From: JAPPFW01 sp965231815
GTDB taxonomy: Bacteria; Actinomycetota; Acidimicrobiia; Spongiisociales; Spongiisociaceae
Assembly: GCA_965231815.1 (NCBI GenBank)
Contig: OZ246890.1
Location: 3,224,001 to 3,288,000, forward strand
Direction of reading: 5' to 3'
DNA length: 64,000 bases
Of the stretch, positions 1 through 8,812 are shown one piece after another. Below the pieces are notes generated by a model. That model ran no database searches and was not told the origin of the DNA. It saw nothing but the letters and a program-made list of their open reading frames with translations. The position numbers and the translations under genes were made by a program. Positions within the stretch are counted from its first letter, which is position 1. Every line of letters starts with the position of its first letter.

Positions 1-23
1 TGCGGGTGGGTGTTGGCGGCTGG

Positions 24-1409
24 TCAGCAGAGTTGTGGGAGGTTGCGGAGGTTAGCGAGGGTGGTCAGGTAGGTGCGGGCCCAGGGCCAGTGGGTTGGTA
101 GTCGTAGGATGTGTTGTCTGCTGTGGTTGACTATACGCCCGGGGAGTCGGTAGAGGCGGGTGCGGATGGTTGTTCCGACGACCAGTTGTTGGTTGTCGGG
201 TTGTGTTTTCCCGAGGAGGGCGACCCATCGGTGGAGGTTGTGGGCGAGGGCGGCGCAGAGCAGCCACGCGGCGTTGGCGTAGAACCGGGCGGAGGGTAGG
301 TGGGCGAGTCCTGCGGATCCTTTGAGGTCGCGGATAGCGAGTTCGCATACCGCGTGCGCCCGGTGTTGTCGGTCCGCTTCGACCGTGTTGTGGTGGTGTC
401 GGTCCGCTTCGGTGGTTGGTTGGTCGAGGTTGGTGACGAACGCGTGGTACCGCCAGTCGGTCCATAGTTGTTGTTGGTCACCGACGACGCGGGTGCGGCG
501 CACGACGAGGCGGAGTTTCATCGTTGTGCGTTTTTTGGTGATCGTGAGGGTGGTTTCGGCGACTTGGGCTATCCCACCCCGGGGGTAGTCGATGGTGGTC
601 CAGTCGGTTTCTTCGATTGTGCTGATAGTTGCGAGGATGTTGCTGTATCGGGGTGCGGTGACCGACCATTCCACTCCCGCCCGGTCGAAAGCGTCGAACA
701 AGTCGTAGGAATAGAAACCCGAATCGGCTCGGACGGTGACCGGACCCCCGGCTCCGGCCCGTCGGGCCCGTCCGATGGTTTCTTTCGCGAAGTGGACCAC
801 GCCCCGCTGCGACGACCCTTCCCGCAGGCGGGCGGCGACCACTTCGCCGGTGTCGGCCCGGAAAGCCAACAGCGGGTGGTAGCCCAACACGTTCGTGTAC
901 CCGTACGCGGCGCCCTCCTTGGTTTTGCCCGACACTTCACAAACCGTCGAGTCCAAATCCAACACCAACCCGTCTTTTTCGCCGGGACCGGCGCCCGCTT
1001 CCCACGCCCGACCCGTCGCCGAGGTCAACGCTTTCTCCAACTGCCGTACATGACCCCAGGTGAACGAACGCAGAAACGTGCCCACCGTGGAAGGGGCCAT
1101 CACCCTGAAAGGCAACACCCGGCCCGTCGACCCGGCCCGCAGACGATCCACATGATCCACATGGGAACCGCCCGCCAGCATCGAAGCGACCAACGTCAGC
1201 ACCTTACGACCCGGGTTCGCTCCACCAACCCGGGCGCCCAAGCGTACCGTGTCATCCACCAAAGCCTCCAACCCCAAACGGCTCATCACCGTCCCCGCCA
1301 ACAGCAAACCCCCATCCGCCACCAACCCCCCATCATCGAAAACAACGCCCAAACGGTCAATGTTCTGCAATACTCCACTCACACCAAGTGCCTCCCAAAT
1401 CCGGGCCAA
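24..1409 (-). mobile_element. IS1380-family transposase
   Basis: A 461-residue open frame that matches IS1380-type DDE transposases in overall pattern. It has an N-terminal segment around FDDGGLVADGGLLLAGTVM, a DSTVCEVSGKTKEGA-like stretch holding the first acidic residues (about residue 152), a conserved VRADSGFY motif (about residue 230) and a C-terminal YANAAWLLCAALAHNL segment. The frame is intact and of normal family length, so the protein could be active. The stop lies only 23 bases from the window edge, so the downstream inverted repeat may be cut off. I could not define terminal inverted repeats or a target duplication with confidence on the upstream side. The divergent long frames on the other strand are shadows of this gene. 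Confidence 0.88.
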
Positions 1410-1502
1410 CAGCCCTAACGCTTAAAGCTATTGTCCCAGACCAGAGGCACTTCCCGCGTCTATCCAACTACCAAACCACCAAAACCCGCCGGTGGATTCA
1501 GG

Positions 1503-2135
1503 CTAAGCGGGTGCGGTGGTTACCGGTCCGAGGTCGAGAAGACGAAGGAAGAACTGGACGAGGGGTCCGATCAGGAGAGCAAACAATACCGTCCCGATTC
1601 CGATCGTACCGCCGAGTAACCAACCGGCTAGCAAGACCGTTCCTTCAATGATGAAACGGGCCAGGCGGATCGAGATTCCTCGGGCGGCTAGGCCGAGCAT
1701 CACTCCATCGCGTGGGCCGGGCCCGAGTCGAGAACCTATATACAGTCCCGACCCCACGCCGATCAAGCCGAGTGACCCCAATAGATAGGCCCACCGCAAC
1801 AGTACCGAGCCGGTCTCTCCCACCAGGTACAGGGTGACGTCGATGATGACGCCTACCGCGACCGCGTTGAGAACCGTGCCCACCCCGACTCTCTGTCGGA
1901 GAGGTATCCAAGCCAGCAGGACCAGCCCGCTAACGACGATCGTCACCGCGCCGATCGTTAGAGGTAGGTGGGCGGCTACTCCCTGATGGAAGGCATCCCA
2001 GGGTGACAATCCGAGTTCGGAACGTAGCTTTAGAGCGATCCCGGCTCCGAAGACGGTTAGCCCGATTCCCAACCTGGGTAAACGCCGCAAGACGGCTCGA
2101 GCGTGCGGGGTACGTAACCTGTGGCCGGGTCCCAC
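1503..2135 (-). CDS. YczE/YitT-like multi-pass membrane protein
   Basis: A protein of about 210 residues with five or six hydrophobic segments. It starts with a RLGIGLTVFGAGIALKLRS helix and a conserved LGLSPWDAFHQG motif, which is typical of the YczE group of integral membrane proteins of unknown transport function. The open frame extends upstream to an ATG at 2210, but that would overlap the end of the GAPDH gene by 67 bases. A GTG at 2135, nine bases beyond the GAPDH stop, gives a more natural start, and a TTG at 2090 is also possible. It lies downstream of the two GAPDH genes on the same strand and could be cotranscribed with them. No substrate can be inferred from sequence. Confidence 0.65.
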   Translation of the reverse strand: MGPGHRLRTPHARAVLRRLPRLGIGLTVFGAGIALKLRSELGLSPWDAFHQGVAAHLPLTIGAVTIVVSGLVLLAWIPLRQRVGVGTVLNAVAVGVIIDVTLYLVGETGSVLLRWAYLLGSLGLIGVGSGLYIGSRLGPGPRDGVMLGLAARGISIRLARFIIEGTVLLAGWLLGGTIGIGTVLFALLIGPLVQFFLRLLDLGPVTTAPA

Positions 2136-2143
2136 CGATCGGG

Positions 2144-3163
2144 TTAATCCGGTACGGGCATCGAACCGAGGCGCTCGATCAGATCCACCACCCGACTGGA
2201 GTATCCCCACTCGTTGTCGTACCAGGCGACAACCTTGACCATCCGGCTGCCGAGTACCTCGGTCCCACCGGCGTCAAACACACTTGAATGTCCGTTTCCG
2301 ATGATGTCGGAGGACACAAGAGGCTCCTCCGAGTACTGAAGCACTCCCCGCATCTGCCCCCGTGCAGCCATCCGCATCTGCTGGTTCACCGTACGAGCGT
2401 CGACGCTCGTAGACAACTCAACCACGAGTTCCACCAGCGAACCGTCGGGTACGGGCACCCTCATAGCCATGCCGTCCAACTTTCCCGAAATCCCGGGAAG
2501 AACCGTGCCGACCGCCCGGGCGGCGCCGGTCGAGGTAGGGATAATGTTCTCGGTGGCCGCCCTGGAGCGTCGAAGATCCTTGTGAGGCACGTCTGCCAAT
2601 CGCTGATCGTTGGTGTAGGCGTGGACGGTGGTCATTATCCCCCGAACGATGCCGAATTCGTCGTCCAGTACCTTCGCGATGGGCGCCAAGCAGTTGGTGG
2701 TACACGATGCATTCGAGACGATCCGATCGGAGGCCTGCATCTCGCTGTCGTTCACCCCGAGAACGACGGTGCGATCTATCGCATCCTTAGCCGGAACCGT
2801 GAGGAGAACCCTTCGGGCCCCGGCCTTAAGGTGTTGCTCCAATGCCGCACGGGTCCGGAAGGCCCCGGTCGACTCGACCACAACGTCTACTTCGAGTTGT
2901 TTCCAAGGAAGCTGCTCGGGTGACCGTTCCTGAAGCATTCGGATGTGATGACCACCGACTGTCATCCACCCCTCCCCTACCTTGATCCGTCGTTCGAGAG
3001 CGCCCATAACCGAGTCGCGCCTGAGTAGGTAGGCGAGAACCTCATGGTCGGCTAGATCGTTGATGGCCACCACGTCGATGGCGGCTCCGGGCCGTTCCAG
3101 AACGATACGCAGCACCGCTCTCCCGATGCGACCGAAGCCGCTTATGGCGACCCTCATCGCCAT
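2144..3163 (-). CDS. gap: Type I glyceraldehyde-3-phosphate dehydrogenase
   Basis: A full-length GAPDH of 339 residues that oxidises glyceraldehyde 3-phosphate to 1,3-bisphosphoglycerate in central carbon metabolism. The N-terminal Rossmann motif GFGRIGR (residues 9-15) is followed by AIND, the acidic residue expected for NAD preference. The catalytic signature SNASCTTNC is intact with Cys154, and the partner histidine sits in TTVHAYTND (His181). The C-terminal WYDNEWGYSSR motif is also normal. Start choice is ATG 3163 or the nearby ATG at 3157. The gene begins one base after the stop of a second GAPDH-family gene (3165-4172), so the two are almost certainly translated from one message. No pgk or tpi gene is adjacent, unlike many gap operons. 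Confidence 0.92.
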   Translation of the reverse strand: MAMRVAISGFGRIGRAVLRIVLERPGAAIDVVAINDLADHEVLAYLLRRDSVMGALERRIKVGEGWMTVGGHHIRMLQERSPEQLPWKQLEVDVVVESTGAFRTRAALEQHLKAGARRVLLTVPAKDAIDRTVVLGVNDSEMQASDRIVSNASCTTNCLAPIAKVLDDEFGIVRGIMTTVHAYTNDQRLADVPHKDLRRSRAATENIIPTSTGAARAVGTVLPGISGKLDGMAMRVPVPDGSLVELVVELSTSVDARTVNQQMRMAARGQMRGVLQYSEEPLVSSDIIGNGHSSVFDAGGTEVLGSRMVKVVAWYDNEWGYSSRVVDLIERLGSMPVPD

Positions 3164-3164
3164 C

Positions 3165-4172
3165 TCAGCCTTCTTCCGGGGGGTAGTAGCGATCGAGCAA
3201 TTCGACGATCCGGGCCGAGTAGCCCCACCCGGTATCGAACCAGACGATCGTCTTGAGCAGGTTTCCGCCGATCACCATGGTCGAAAGGCTGTCGAATATA
3301 CCCGAGTAAGCAGCGCCCCGGACGTCGCTCGAGACGATCGGATCGCAAGTGAATCCGAATACACCCGGGTAATCGGTCCGGCAGGCTTCTTGTACCGCCT
3401 CATTAACTTCACCAGGGCCGACGGCGGTCCGCAGCCGGGTGACCGCGTCGACCGTAGAACCGTCGTCTACCGGGACGTTGAGTGCTTTGGAGGAGATACG
3501 GCCCCCTAGATGAGGGAACACCCCTTTCAGGATATCCGACGAATTACTGGCGGCCGGAATGATGTTTTCCCCCGCTGCCCTGCTCGATCGGAAGCCTCCC
3601 GTAGGTACATCGCCGAGACGCGCCCGATTCGTATAGGCGTGAATGGTGGTAAAGAACATTTCCCTGATCCCGAAGTGCCGGTCCAGAATCTCGACCAGTG
3701 GCGCCATAGCGTTGGACGTGTTCGAACCCGTTGCCACCATGGCCGGATCCTCATCAAGGACATGGTCGGTCACACCGGTCAAGAGTAAGGGTAGATCCCC
3801 GGGTTGCTCGGAGGTCGAAGCCAGTATGACCCTTTCGGCGCCGGCTCGGAGATGCTCGGCGCACCATTGCGAGGTCCGGTACTTGCCGGTGGCTTGTACC
3901 ACGGTCTGGACACCCAAGGTTCCCCAATCCACCTCCCCCGGTTCGGTTGCGTGAATAAGGGGAATACGACGATTACCGACCTGGAGAACGTCGCCGTCGA
4001 GGGTTACCGACTCCGGAAAGGGTCCGTAGATCGAGTCGTACTTAAGCAGGTAGGCGAGAGCCTCCCGATCAGCTATATCAGCGATCGCTCCGACCGGAAT
4101 CCGATTGCGTGCCGCAAGCTGGCGGAAGACGTTACGGCCGATCCTTCCGAAGCCCATAAGGCCGATTGACAT
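3165..4172 (-). CDS. GAPDH-family paralogue lacking the catalytic cysteine
   Basis: 335 residues, clearly GAPDH fold: GFGRIGR at residues 7-13, AIADIADREALAYLLKYDS, a GKYRT segment, TTIHAYTN with His178, GFRSSRAAGENIIPA, and WFDTGWGYSARI near the C-terminus. The active-site signature usually reading SNASCTTNC instead reads TGSNTSNA, so the nucleophilic Cys is Asn151 and the second Cys is Ala155. The ring of neighbouring residues and the His are kept, the frame is intact and the length normal, so this is not a decaying pseudogene. Phosphorylating dehydrogenase activity through a thioester should be impossible. It may be a regulatory or structural subunit of mixed tetramers with the downstream intact GAPDH, or a binder of NAD or of another ligand. 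Confidence 0.85.
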   Translation of the reverse strand: MSIGLMGFGRIGRNVFRQLAARNRIPVGAIADIADREALAYLLKYDSIYGPFPESVTLDGDVLQVGNRRIPLIHATEPGEVDWGTLGVQTVVQATGKYRTSQWCAEHLRAGAERVILASTSEQPGDLPLLLTGVTDHVLDEDPAMVATGSNTSNAMAPLVEILDRHFGIREMFFTTIHAYTNRARLGDVPTGGFRSSRAAGENIIPAASNSSDILKGVFPHLGGRISSKALNVPVDDGSTVDAVTRLRTAVGPGEVNEAVQEACRTDYPGVFGFTCDPIVSSDVRGAAYSGIFDSLSTMVIGGNLLKTIVWFDTGWGYSARIVELLDRYYPPEEG

Positions 4173-4406
4173 GTGGTGGCCCCCAAGTAGCGGTGGTCAG
4201 CGGTGAAGTGTACACCCGAATCATTCCTACACCACTCTTAGTTGAGTTGTCGGCAGGGATGCCGCGGCGCTGAGGGCAATGAAAGGTCGAATCCTTCTCC
4301 GGCGCGGGTCTGCTGTCCAGAGCTTCGGATCAACACCTATTGATTGGGTATCAGGCGCTGCGGCGACCATAATGGGCACGACAGAAGCCAAGGAGTCAGA
4401 CAAACG

Positions 4407-4724
4407 ATGGCCGGCTACAAGATGATGGTTTGGATCGACCAGGACCTATGCACCGGAGACGGTATCTGCGAAGAGATCGCACCGGACGTATTCGAAGGTC
4501 GAGACGACGGGCTCTGGGTCGTCAAGGAGGAGGCCAGGCACTTCGGCTCCACCCTCGTGTTCGATGATGCCGGAGGGGATGGCCACGGGCCGGAAGGGGC
4601 TCGGGGGGTCGCACGGGTTCCTGACAGCCTGATTGAGGATGTCATCGAGTCTGCTGAGGAATGTCCGGGCGAATGCATCATGATCGAGCCCTACAACGAC
4701 GCTCTCGTAGCCGAGGGCCGTTGA
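4407..4724 (+). CDS. Monocluster ferredoxin (CxxDxxC type)
   Basis: A 105-residue acidic protein. The cluster-binding motif reads CTGDGIC near the N-terminus, with Asp in the place of the second Cys, and a final Cys in EECPGEC near the C-terminus. This is the arrangement of small ferredoxins that carry a [3Fe-4S] or Asp-ligated [4Fe-4S] cluster, often partners of P450s or oxidoreductases. Start at ATG 4407 is preferred over the upstream ATG 4344 because AAGGAG at 4390-4395 is well spaced for it and ferredoxin homology begins there. It is longer than the usual 64-80 residues because of an insertion of about 25 acidic and Gly-rich residues between the two cluster halves. No obvious redox partner is adjacent. 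Confidence 0.8.
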   Translation: MAGYKMMVWIDQDLCTGDGICEEIAPDVFEGRDDGLWVVKEEARHFGSTLVFDDAGGDGHGPEGARGVARVPDSLIEDVIESAEECPGECIMIEPYNDALVAEGR

Positions 4725-4809
4725 TCGGTTCGCCGGTTTCGATAAGAAGCGTCACCACTCGGGCTAACGCGGTAGCCGGCGGTCGTCGGCCAAACCCAAC
4801 GGCTTAGTG

Positions 4810-5012
4810 CCCTGATTATTCAGGTTTTCCCACACACCGAGGCGTGTAACGCCAGTTCAACCCGAGTATTGGGAGAAACCCACCTTTCACCCGACAGGTG
4901 AGTCTCTACGCCGGACCGGGATGGGAAACGCCGATAGCTGTATTTCCTGGTCGGGGCGCGAATATGGTCTACCCCACTCATCTTCCAAACCTCCATCCAT
5001 GAATAACCAGGG
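4810..5012 (-). repeat. Dispersed repeat family A, copy 1
   Basis: About 203 bp. The left tip is a near-palindrome CCCTGATTATTCAGG and the right end is ATGAATAACCAGGG. It is the reverse complement of the copies at 15515 and 22495, and in that orientation carries a 58-codon open frame beginning MEVWKMSGVDH that resembles the frames in those copies. It fills the intergenic space between the ferredoxin and the antiporter. Its right end directly abuts the TAG stop codon of the antiporter gene (positions 5013-5015). Confidence 0.8.
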
Positions 5013-7274
5013 CTAGTGGTCGTTCGCGTCTAGTTCGTGCGGCGCCGGGGACGCGTACCGAGAAACGATGTCGGGTATGGCGACTATGACGAGCGGTATC
5101 CGTACATGCCGGAGAACGTGTGACATAGTGTATCCGAGGAAGGGACGCCTGGTTAGAGGTCGGTTGGTTGCCCCCACGACCAGCAGATCCCAGTTGCCGC
5201 TGTTGGCGGTTTCAGCAAGATCCGAAGCGGGCTGAGCAGCAGATCTCACATCGGCGTCCACCCAGGCCCCCAAGCGCTTTCCGAATGCGACCGACTCCTC
5301 CACCAGCTCCAGACCGCTTCGGTAATCCGCACTGGTGATCGAATGGTCGAGGTGAAGGGTATCAGCGGCGGCGTTAGCTATCAGGTGCAGAGCGAGCACC
5401 GACCCATCGTTATGGGCGGCGAGGGAGTAGGCGATCTCCTCGGCGGCGCGTGATGCCCGGTTGGACTCGACCGATAGCAACACCCTGCCCACGTTGCGGG
5501 AGGCCGCTTCCAGCAACGGATCCGCTTCAGTGGGGTCGGGAAAGCGGAAGATCAGAGTAGGCAGAGTCAGGCGCGCCAGTACCCGATCGATCACCGACGA
5601 GAAGATGTCGCTACCGTCAACGGGCTCGGTAGCTCCAAGGGCTACCAGGTCATAGCCCAGCGCGGCCTCGTTGATGATTGCTTCCACCGGGTCTGCTCGC
5701 TTGCGTCGAACGAGTCGGTGGCGGTCCGATCCGAGCGTTTTGAGGACCACTTCGGGGCTGTCGTCTGCTTCGTCCGTCCCTCCCTGAAACATCTTCCTCC
5801 AGTCGGTCTGCCTGCCCGTAACCGTCAGGACGGTAACCTCAGCTTCCGGAAACAGGGTTTTGAGCTGGTTGGCTGCGTAAATGCTGTTCGTCCCGCCCCT
5901 AGTCGGCAGCAGGATACGGTGAGAACCCAGTATCTGGGCTTGGGAGCGAATCGCCTCCGACTCGAGTCGGGTCTGTTCCTCTCCTCCTGCCTCCATGCCC
6001 CTAACGGCGATCTTCAACAGGATTGGAGCGACTAGTGAGGTGACGATGGCGGCGATGACGATCACCGTGTAGCCGGTATCGCTCAGGACTCCTAAGCCCA
6101 GGCCTACCAGGGCGACGACGATTCCCATCGCTCCCAGAGCCGAAAGACCGGACCCGAGAGCCAATCCCTCCCTCAAGCTGAGACCCGATCGGCGGGCACC
6201 CACCAGGGTGCCGAACACCTTGGCGGCTACTGCCAGCAGGATGAGAACAACCGTCCATATGATCGCGCTGGGGCTCGCCAGCAGGCCGATGTCGACCCGC
6301 AGTCCGCTGAACGCAAAGAATACGGGAGCGAAGAAGGAGTCCGTCACGGTTTCGAGAACATGCCGCACCGCGCTTACCTGGTAGCGCAGGGTGGCGAGGA
6401 TGATCCCGACGATGAACGCACCGAGGATCGCCTCGAGGCCGAGAGCTTGGGTCACGGCGCCGCCGGCAATTGCCGCTACCAGACTCACTGTAAGGGCGCC
6501 CGCTACGTTCTGCCCCTTCCGCAGGGCCAACCGCATAGCCTGGTTCAGCATCCACCGCCCGACGGTGGCCGCCAACGCTACGAACAGCACTAGGCCTCCG
6601 AGGGAGCTGAGCAGATCGGACGGGCTGAATCCTTCACGTGCGATTCCCGCCAAACCCGCCAGGATCAGCCAACCGACCGAGTCCATCGTCATGCTTACCG
6701 CCAGGGTCACCTGGCCGAAGTTGCGTCGCAGCATCCCGAGGTCAAGGAGAATCTTGGCGACGACGGGCAGGGCCGCTACCGAGAGAGCCAGGGCCATGAA
6801 CGAGGCGTACAGGCCCCTTCCGGCTTCTCCTATGAAAGAGGAGGGGGTGAGGAGGGCGACCAACCCGACCACCACCAGCGGAACCAGCAAGGCTCCGGCG
6901 GAGACATTGACCGCTGCCTTGCGGAGGCGCATGATGATTCCCAGGTCGGTTTCATAACCGATGACGACCAGGACCATGATGACCGCTAGCCACGCCAGTC
7001 CGTACACCGCCGATCCGACGGTAGGGTCCGAGAAGATCCAATCGAAGGCGTCCGGGGAAAGATTGCCCAATACGCTCGGGCCGATTACCACCCCGGCGAT
7101 TATCTGGCCCACGACCGCCGGCTGCCGCAGTTTGTTGGCAAGACCTCCCAGCAGACGCGCAGCACCCACCAGCAGTGTTAGCTGTATCAAGAAAACCAGC
7201 ACCTGATGCTCGTCGAGGAGGGAGAACCCACCGGAGTCGGCGGCTGCCAGCAGAGGAAACATCATCCGGTTCAC
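5013..7274 (-). CDS. CPA2-type cation:proton antiporter with two C-terminal universal stress domains
   Basis: 753 residues. Residues from about 20 to 420 form a 12-13 helix Na+/H+ exchanger domain of the CPA2/KefB-NapA type. It includes LGGLANKLRQPAVVGQIIAGV (the first characteristic loop), a VVAKILLDLGMLRRNFGQ segment and MDSVGW. From about 450 onward the protein is soluble and contains two tandem UspA-like modules; the second ends with DLLVVGATNRP, the nucleotide-binding-loop region of universal stress proteins. This domain order is typical of bacterial antiporters in which the Usp part is thought to sense nucleotides or stress. Exchange of Na+ or K+ for H+ across the cytoplasmic membrane is inferred from the family. 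It is transcribed alone; the stop codon abuts repeat A copy 1. Confidence 0.88.
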   Translation of the reverse strand: MNRMMFPLLAAADSGGFSLLDEHQVLVFLIQLTLLVGAARLLGGLANKLRQPAVVGQIIAGVVIGPSVLGNLSPDAFDWIFSDPTVGSAVYGLAWLAVIMVLVVIGYETDLGIIMRLRKAAVNVSAGALLVPLVVVGLVALLTPSSFIGEAGRGLYASFMALALSVAALPVVAKILLDLGMLRRNFGQVTLAVSMTMDSVGWLILAGLAGIAREGFSPSDLLSSLGGLVLFVALAATVGRWMLNQAMRLALRKGQNVAGALTVSLVAAIAGGAVTQALGLEAILGAFIVGIILATLRYQVSAVRHVLETVTDSFFAPVFFAFSGLRVDIGLLASPSAIIWTVVLILLAVAAKVFGTLVGARRSGLSLREGLALGSGLSALGAMGIVVALVGLGLGVLSDTGYTVIVIAAIVTSLVAPILLKIAVRGMEAGGEEQTRLESEAIRSQAQILGSHRILLPTRGGTNSIYAANQLKTLFPEAEVTVLTVTGRQTDWRKMFQGGTDEADDSPEVVLKTLGSDRHRLVRRKRADPVEAIINEAALGYDLVALGATEPVDGSDIFSSVIDRVLARLTLPTLIFRFPDPTEADPLLEAASRNVGRVLLSVESNRASRAAEEIAYSLAAHNDGSVLALHLIANAAADTLHLDHSITSADYRSGLELVEESVAFGKRLGAWVDADVRSAAQPASDLAETANSGNWDLLVVGATNRPLTRRPFLGYTMSHVLRHVRIPLVIVAIPDIVSRYASPAPHELDANDH

Positions 7275-7585
7275 GATACAGCACCCGCTCCGCGTCCTAA
7301 CGTATTCTGGTATGCGCCAATAGGATTACCCCTCCGGCGGCTAGCGTCCTCACTCACAGCTGTCCGTGGGAGTCGTGCTGATGCCAAAGGACGAGAAGCG
7401 CTGCAAAGGATCACAGAGATACGGTCGGTGTGACGGTAGGCCCTCACCGAGCCGGTCAACACCGGAAGGTGTGAGGCGGGACGAAGACTTTGGATACGCG
7501 ACCGGGTACCTCTTGTACAACCGGCGCCACCGTTCAAGCGGGGGCATGGATGGAGCGAAGATCGCTGATGATCTATGGGATCCTG
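7275..7585. other. Intergenic region without a recognisable gene
   Basis: About 310 bases between the antiporter start and the PIN toxin stop. Several short open frames exist in both directions, but none shows a family motif or consistent start signals. The part nearest 7275 must hold the antiporter promoter. I see no RNA gene, repeat copy or convincing terminator. Confidence 0.5.
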
Positions 7586-7981
7586 TTACTTTGAGAGGAC
7601 ACGGATCGAGCATTGCGGGCCGGGCGCGCGGGCCAGTCGGGTGTCCAGGGTCAGTAGGGAACAACCGAGCTCTTCGGCGAGCGCTACGTAGACGGCGTCA
7701 TATGGTGTGATGTTGGCTCTTAGTTGAAAGGCCCGTGCCATGAACGGGAGCACCGGATAGCGGCGGGCCGCGAAATCGGCGAGGTCTTTAATGGCAGCTC
7801 GGAACCGGTGAGGGTTGATGTCTCCGGCGAGCCATCGTTTCCTCCACACCGAGACGATCTCAACGTCCGCAAGGTCCGGAATTGCTATGTCTTGTCTACG
7901 TAGCTTGCGGCGGGCGATGTGGCCGTCCTGTCCGTCATCGCCTAAGGCGCTCGCCAGCACGGATGCGTCAACGACGATCAA
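7586..7981 (-). CDS. PIN-domain toxin (VapC/FitB type)
   Basis: 131 residues with the PIN ribonuclease fold. The four acidic residues expected in the metal site are present: Asp5 in VVDASVLASAL, Glu41 in ADVEIVSVW, Asp95 in TPYDAVYVALAEELG and Asp113 in LLTLDTRL. VapC-type toxins cleave RNA, usually tRNA or rRNA, when released from the antitoxin. The gene overlaps the upstream antitoxin by four bases (the ATGA-type junction), as expected for a toxin-antitoxin operon. The frame is complete and the catalytic residues are intact, so the module may be functional. Confidence 0.88.
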   Translation of the reverse strand: MIVVDASVLASALGDDGQDGHIARRKLRRQDIAIPDLADVEIVSVWRKRWLAGDINPHRFRAAIKDLADFAARRYPVLPFMARAFQLRANITPYDAVYVALAEELGCSLLTLDTRLARAPGPQCSIRVLSK

Positions 7982-8208
7982 TGCCGATACCGGTCCTCGG
8001 CGAGATCCTCCATTGCTTGTTGGAACGAAACGCGGCCACCCGAGCGGCTATCGACTCGGTCCATCAGCTCGTCGATCGTGGGACGCGCAGCAAGCTGACT
8101 CAGTTCCGCCAACAGGTACTGCTGGAGCGATTTGCCCGCGCGTGTAGCTCGGCGTCGGAGCACGGCGTGTGTCTCGTCGGGGAGGTCACGTATAAGTACA
8201 TGTGGCAT
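7978..8208 (-). CDS. Antitoxin with ribbon-helix-helix domain (FitA/VapB type)
   Basis: 76 residues. The N-terminal 45 residues (VLIRDLPDETHAVLRRRA, then AGKSLQQYLLAEL) form a ribbon-helix-helix DNA-binding domain of the FitA-like group. The remaining part, rich in acidic and Ser/Gly residues, would wrap the toxin. It precedes the PIN toxin with a four-base overlap, which ties the synthesis of the two proteins. Antitoxins of this kind bind their own promoter, so the AT-rich stretch at 8209-8225 just upstream is the likely operator. The homology is to the antitoxin class; the exact subfamily name is not certain. Confidence 0.85.
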   Translation of the reverse strand: MPHVLIRDLPDETHAVLRRRATRAGKSLQQYLLAELSQLAARPTIDELMDRVDSRSGGRVSFQQAMEDLAEDRYRH

Positions 8209-8511
8209 AGTTTCATTATGATAGCACCGCTTCCAAGGACACTGGTCGAGCCACTCGAACGAATATGCCTACATGACGCTCGACGGCGTGTGAGCGGCAG
8301 TCGGTTGGGCCCAAACATCCGGGCTGCCCTGCCGTCACGAACCATGATGAACCAACTGCCTAGCGCTCAGGGCGTGGCTTACCTCCGGGAAACCGCTGCT
8401 GGCTAGTTCGCGACTACCGGTTGCTGATACTCGGACAGAGCCAGAGCGGGTACAACCCCTGCCCGGGTAGCTGGACTCAAGTAAAACACTCTCCGGCAAA
8501 CCCGGTACGGT
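8209..8511. other. Intergenic region, no gene recognised
   Basis: About 300 bases between the antitoxin start and the end of the nucleotidyltransferase-like gene. It contains the antitoxin promoter at its left side. The right part could be the eroded 3' end of the truncated nucleotidyltransferase gene, but I could not follow homology through it. Confidence 0.4.
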
Positions 8512-8811
8512 TCAGACAACGGTGGGTGATCGAGGGATGGATCCCAGCGGGCGGGCGACCATCGCCCCGTCGTTCAGCCAGTGTGTGCTCAGACCTTCCG
8601 TGTCGGTGGCGACCGCGGCGGCCACGTCGTCGGGGAGCGGATCTACCACGTCTACATCCCGTGTCAGGCGATCAGGGCTCCATTGGAAAGAGATCGCTGC
8701 GCCGCCGACTAACAGGAGGTCAACCGGCACCGCTCGGGGGGCGAGTTTCGAGTCGAGGGCAGCGAATAGGTCGCTGATCTGGCTAGGGCTTAGGTCCCTA
8801 CTAGCGGTCAT
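8512..8811 (-). CDS. Nucleotidyltransferase-like protein (DUF6036/AbiEii type), short
   Basis: 99 residues. The segment LLLVGGAAISFQW followed by R.TRDVDVVDPLP resembles the GG..a ... R.T.DiDl signature of the minimal nucleotidyltransferases related to AbiEii and DUF6036 proteins, which act as toxins or tailing enzymes. Those proteins usually run to 170 residues or more, so this one is probably truncated soon after the core; the tail NDGAMVARPLGSIPRSPTVV looks frameshifted. It starts one base after the stop of the gene at 8813-9187, so the pair is probably translationally coupled, as in two-gene toxin-antitoxin or phage-defence modules. Function is unproven. Confidence 0.55.
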   Translation of the reverse strand: MTASRDLSPSQISDLFAALDSKLAPRAVPVDLLLVGGAAISFQWSPDRLTRDVDVVDPLPDDVAAAVATDTEGLSTHWLNDGAMVARPLGSIPRSPTVV

Positions 8812-8812
8812 G

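Noticed and set aside
4173..4406. RNA gene or extra CDS between the GAPDH genes and the ferredoxin
   Set aside because: No fold, motif or start signal; it is simply the divergent promoter region.
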